In this document: one piece after another, positions 61,354 to 64,000 of the stretch
How positions within the stretch are numbered: the first letter of the stretch is position 1
Layout: every line of letters starts with the position of its first letter
Origin: Pseudarthrobacter oxydans
GTDB taxonomy: Bacteria; Actinomycetota; Actinomycetes; Actinomycetales; Micrococcaceae
DNA: 64,000 bases
Assembly: GCF_034258515.1 (NCBI RefSeq)
Contig: NZ_CP139438.1
Location: forward strand, 1,984,001 to 2,048,000
Direction of reading: 5' to 3'
The notes under the pieces: generated by a model
The model's database searches: none
Told to the model about the DNA's origin: nothing
Seen by the model: only the letters and a program-made list of their open reading frames with translations
Position numbers and translations under genes: made by a program

Positions 61354-62769
61354 ATGTCGCACACCAAGAGCTTCATCAACGGCGAGTTTGTAGATTCTCC
61401 CGAGTCCTACCTGAACATCGATCCTTCTACCGGACAGTCGCTGGGCGCCGTGGCCCGGGGAACGGACGCCGAGGTGGATAGGGCTGTCCAAGCGGCCCGA
61501 GGTGCGCAGAAGGCGTGGTCACGCACCTCCCCAGAAGAACGCGCTAACCTGCTGACTCGGCTCAGTGAACTGATTCTGCAAAATCAGGACGAACTGGCCA
61601 GGATGGAGTCCGAGGACGCGGGCAAGCCGCTGAGCCAGGCCCGGGCCGATGCTGCGATTGCCGCCCGGTACTTCCAGTTCTACGGTCGTGCCATCGACTC
61701 CTACTACGGCCTGACAATCCCGCTGCAGTCCGACATGCATGTCTACACGCGCCGCGAGCCCTTTGGCGTCACAGGCCACGTTCTTGCGTGGAACTACCCG
61801 ATGCAGCTCTTCTCCCGCGCGGTTGCGCCGGCCATCGCGACGGGTAACTGCTCAGTGGTCAAGCCAGCTGACGAGACGCCCCGCACCGCCGTACGGATCG
61901 CTGAACTGGCCATTCAGGCAGGGGTCCCGCGCGGGGTACTTAACGTCGTCACCGGAATCGGATCCGAGGCCGGTGCAGCCCTAAGTGCGCATGCTGATGT
62001 GGATCACATCGGGTTTGTCGGCTCCACACAGATCGGCTCGGTAATCGCCGCAGCCGCCGCAGAACGTGTCGTCCCCGCCATGCTGGAACTGGGCGGCAAG
62101 TCGGCACATCTGGTCTTTCCAGACGCTGACCTGAACGCTTCAGCCTTCTATGCCACCAAGGGCATTCTGGCGAATGCCGGACAAACCTGCAGTGCCGGGT
62201 CGCGCCTCCTGGTTCACTCCAGCATCTATGACCAGATGCTGGAGAAGATCGCCGACAACTTCCGCAAGACCTCCATTGGACCCGGACTGGAAGACAAAGA
62301 CCTCGGCCCGCTGGTGTCGCTCAAGCAACAGGGAAGGGTTCGCGGTATGGTCGACGCGGCTGACGGTGAAATCGTCTTCGGCGGTGGCATTCCCGAGAAT
62401 CTTGGGGAGGGGGCCTTCTTCCAGCCCACTCTCATTTCCGGGGTTGATCCATTGTCCAAGATCGCCCAGGAAGAGGTTTTCGGTCCGGTGCTGGTTGCCA
62501 TGGCCTTTGACACGGAAGAAGAAGCCGTCGCCCTGGCCAACGGAACCGAGTACGGGCTCATGTCCGCCGTCTGGACCCGCGACCTCGCCCGCGCCCACCG
62601 GCTGTCGGCCGACATCCACGCTGGTCAGGTCTACGTCAATGCCTACGGCGCCGGCGGTGGAGTTGAACTGCCATTCGGCGGATTCAAAAAGTCCGGGTAC
62701 GGTCGGGAAAAGGGCTACGAGGCCCTCGACGCCTACACCGAAACCAAGACCGTCATCATGAAACTCTAG
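61354..62769 (+). CDS. Aldehyde dehydrogenase
   Basis: 471 residues. Catalytic Cys279 (NAGQTCSAG), general-base Glu245 (LELGGK), Asn147 (AWNYP), and the NAD segment GFVGSTQIGS. It oxidises the aldehyde from the preceding dehydrogenase to an acid. AGAAAGAA lies upstream of ATG. Gap of 27 bases to the dehydrogenase gene. Confidence 0.93.
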   Translation: MSHTKSFINGEFVDSPESYLNIDPSTGQSLGAVARGTDAEVDRAVQAARGAQKAWSRTSPEERANLLTRLSELILQNQDELARMESEDAGKPLSQARADAAIAARYFQFYGRAIDSYYGLTIPLQSDMHVYTRREPFGVTGHVLAWNYPMQLFSRAVAPAIATGNCSVVKPADETPRTAVRIAELAIQAGVPRGVLNVVTGIGSEAGAALSAHADVDHIGFVGSTQIGSVIAAAAAERVVPAMLELGGKSAHLVFPDADLNASAFYATKGILANAGQTCSAGSRLLVHSSIYDQMLEKIADNFRKTSIGPGLEDKDLGPLVSLKQQGRVRGMVDAADGEIVFGGGIPENLGEGAFFQPTLISGVDPLSKIAQEEVFGPVLVAMAFDTEEEAVALANGTEYGLMSAVWTRDLARAHRLSADIHAGQVYVNAYGAGGGVELPFGGFKKSGYGREKGYEALDAYTETKTVIMKL

Positions 62770-62777
62770 GACGGGGC

Positions 62778-63323
62778 ATGCCTGAAACACAGTCCACAGT
62801 TATACCCGGCTGGACAGGCCGGCTGTATGAGGACTTCAATCCAGGGGAGATCTATTACCACCCCTTTGGTAAGACAATCACCGAGTCAGACAACCAATGG
62901 TTCACCTTGGTCACCCAGAACGTATCCAAGACCCACGTGGACAGCCACTTCGCCAAGGAGACGGAATTCGGCAGACCCTTGGTCAACTCGGCCTTCGTCC
63001 TGGCATTGGTGACCGGCCAATCCACCATCGACCTTTCCATGAACGTCTTCGCCAACATGGGCTGGGATGAGGTTCGCATGCCCAACCCCGTATTTGCGGG
63101 CGACACCATCTATTCACGGTCCAAGGTGCTCGCGACAAGGGAATCGCGCTCACGGCCGAGCCTTGGTCTGGTGTCGGTCGCGACGGAAGGTTTCAACCAC
63201 GAAGGGTCGATCGTCATCTCCTACCGGCGTACGTTCATGGTCTACAAGCGTGGGCACCTGCCTGACGTTTCCCAGGCCCGCCCCTCAGAGACCACGCTGC
63301 CGGCGATCGAGGATCCGCGATGA
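62778..63323 (+). CDS. MaoC-family enoyl-CoA hydratase/dehydratase
   Basis: 181 residues, hot-dog fold. DFNPGEIYYHPFGKTITESDNQWFTLVTQNVSKTHVDSHFA holds the typical Asp/His active-site region, followed by NMGWDEVRMPNPVFAGDTIYSRSKVLATRESRSRP. Adds or removes water on a CoA thioester. Pairs of MaoC and CitE-like genes occur in mesaconyl-CoA or itaconyl-CoA degradation; the precise acid is not known. Its stop overlaps the next ATG. Confidence 0.9.
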   Translation: MPETQSTVIPGWTGRLYEDFNPGEIYYHPFGKTITESDNQWFTLVTQNVSKTHVDSHFAKETEFGRPLVNSAFVLALVTGQSTIDLSMNVFANMGWDEVRMPNPVFAGDTIYSRSKVLATRESRSRPSLGLVSVATEGFNHEGSIVISYRRTFMVYKRGHLPDVSQARPSETTLPAIEDPR

Positions 63324-64000
63324 GCGGGCGGAACGTCTTGTCTGCGGCGGTGGCACCGGCAGACGTGACCGCCTCCGGGATCACGGCATTGTTCGTTCCC
63401 GGGGACAGGCCGGAAAGATTCAAAAAGGCGGCGGCCGCCGGTCCAGACATGGTCATCATCGACCTTGAAGATGCCGTGGCTCCGGCCGCCAAACCCGCAG
63501 CCCTGTCGGCAGCGGTGACAGTATTGACGCCGGACCAGGGGACACCGTTTCGCTCGTTGGTACGCGTCAACGCCGCAGACTCGTGCTACTACTCCGATGA
63601 CATCGACCAGTTGCTCGATCTGGCGAGGGAGCCGGGCCACGGATTGTTGGGGGTGATGCTTCCAAAGGCTGAGGAGCCGGAAGTCATTGAGCACCTCGCG
63701 AAGCGTCTGCAGAGTGCAAGCGCCCCCTCGCTGGCCCTGGTTCCGCTGGTTGAGTCGGCCCGTGGCGTCGTCAACGCGCTGAGCATTGCCCGGATACCGG
63801 GCGTTACGCGCCTTGCCTTCGGCGCCATTGACTACGCTCTTGACATCAACGCATCCGGACAGGAGCGGGTACTGGATTACGCCCGTGCCGCTCTTGTGAA
63901 TGCGTCACGAGCCGCAGGTATCGCCGGGCCCCTGGATTCTCCTTCAATGAACATCAAGGACCTCGTCAAGGTGGCGGGATCCACGCGTTTGGGACGTGAT
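63320..64000 (+). CDS. HpcH/HpaI aldolase / citrate lyase beta-type (CoA ester lyase), partial
   Basis: 227 residues before the window ends, of about 280. N-terminal TALFVPGDRPERFKKAAAAGPDMVIIDLEDAVAP with the metal/CoA-site Asp-Glu-Asp, LVRVNAA, LGVMLPKAE, LVPLVESARGV and FGAIDYALD. Cleaves a beta-hydroxyacyl-CoA such as malyl-, methylmalyl- or citramalyl-CoA. ATG overlaps the MaoC stop. Confidence 0.9.
   Translation, partial: MSGRNVLSAAVAPADVTASGITALFVPGDRPERFKKAAAAGPDMVIIDLEDAVAPAAKPAALSAAVTVLTPDQGTPFRSLVRVNAADSCYYSDDIDQLLDLAREPGHGLLGVMLPKAEEPEVIEHLAKRLQSASAPSLALVPLVESARGVVNALSIARIPGVTRLAFGAIDYALDINASGQERVLDYARAALVNASRAAGIAGPLDSPSMNIKDLVKVAGSTRLGRD

Overview
The window is high-GC actinobacterial DNA. 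Gene families, codon use and gene content (fructan-degrading GH32 enzymes, Dpp-type sugar uptake, repeated MHS/MFS transporters, many LacI regulators) best fit a soil Arthrobacter-like member of the Micrococcaceae. No rRNA gene, complete tRNA gene or CRISPR array was seen.

Layout. 1-447: 5' end of an IS110-family transposase (minus strand) and its long non-coding end. 448-5007: a redox and metal cluster read leftward (mercuric reductase, a second flavoprotein disulfide reductase broken by a frameshift, thioredoxin, HAD hydrolase), divergent from a merR-type regulator. 5021-6714: DUF427 protein, alpha/beta hydrolase and a carboxypeptidase-regulatory-like fragment. 6884-8100: Xre antitoxin-like gene coupled to a frameshifted nucleotidyltransferase toxin gene. 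8270-12200: decayed accessory DNA with two copies of a ~0.5 kb repeat (R1), fragments of a penicillin-binding protein and a helicase-associated-domain protein, and a possible halocin-C8-like bacteriocin/immunity pair whose precursor is cut by a stop codon.

12746-21253 is a sugar or sugar-acid catabolic regulon: MHS transporter, P-loop kinase, KDPG aldolase, two Gfo/Idh/MocA dehydrogenases, LacI regulator, VOC protein, TIM-barrel isomerase and SDR. Tandem copies of GCAACCGATCTCA lie in two of its promoter regions. 22258-25916: RidA protein, Xre regulator, DHA2 exporter and a truncated MFS gene. 26124-26695: CopG/Doc-like toxin-antitoxin pair. 26955-44366 is a fructan locus with two adjacent leftward gene sets. 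One is LacI, Dpp-type ABC transporter, GH32 and exported GH32. The other is LacI, sugar ABC transporter, GH32 and PfkB kinase. A plausible model is extracellular levan cleavage, uptake of small fructans, intracellular hydrolysis and fructose phosphorylation. Each LacI gene has its own palindromic operator type.

44400-56400 is a second accessory and decayed zone: small orphan genes, lipoproteins, a lytic transglycosylase, an integrase remnant, two DUF4192 remnants each attached to the same ~320 bp block (R2), a short duplicated coding block (R3), a TetR/F420-type reductase pair and a STAS-like protein. 56491-58641 is a glycogen-debranching-type enzyme. 59080-59592 is a third R1 copy. 60238-64000 is a rightward operon of zinc alcohol dehydrogenase, aldehyde dehydrogenase, MaoC hydratase and CitE-like lyase that runs off the window. 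All functions are inferred from sequence reading; no database search was run.
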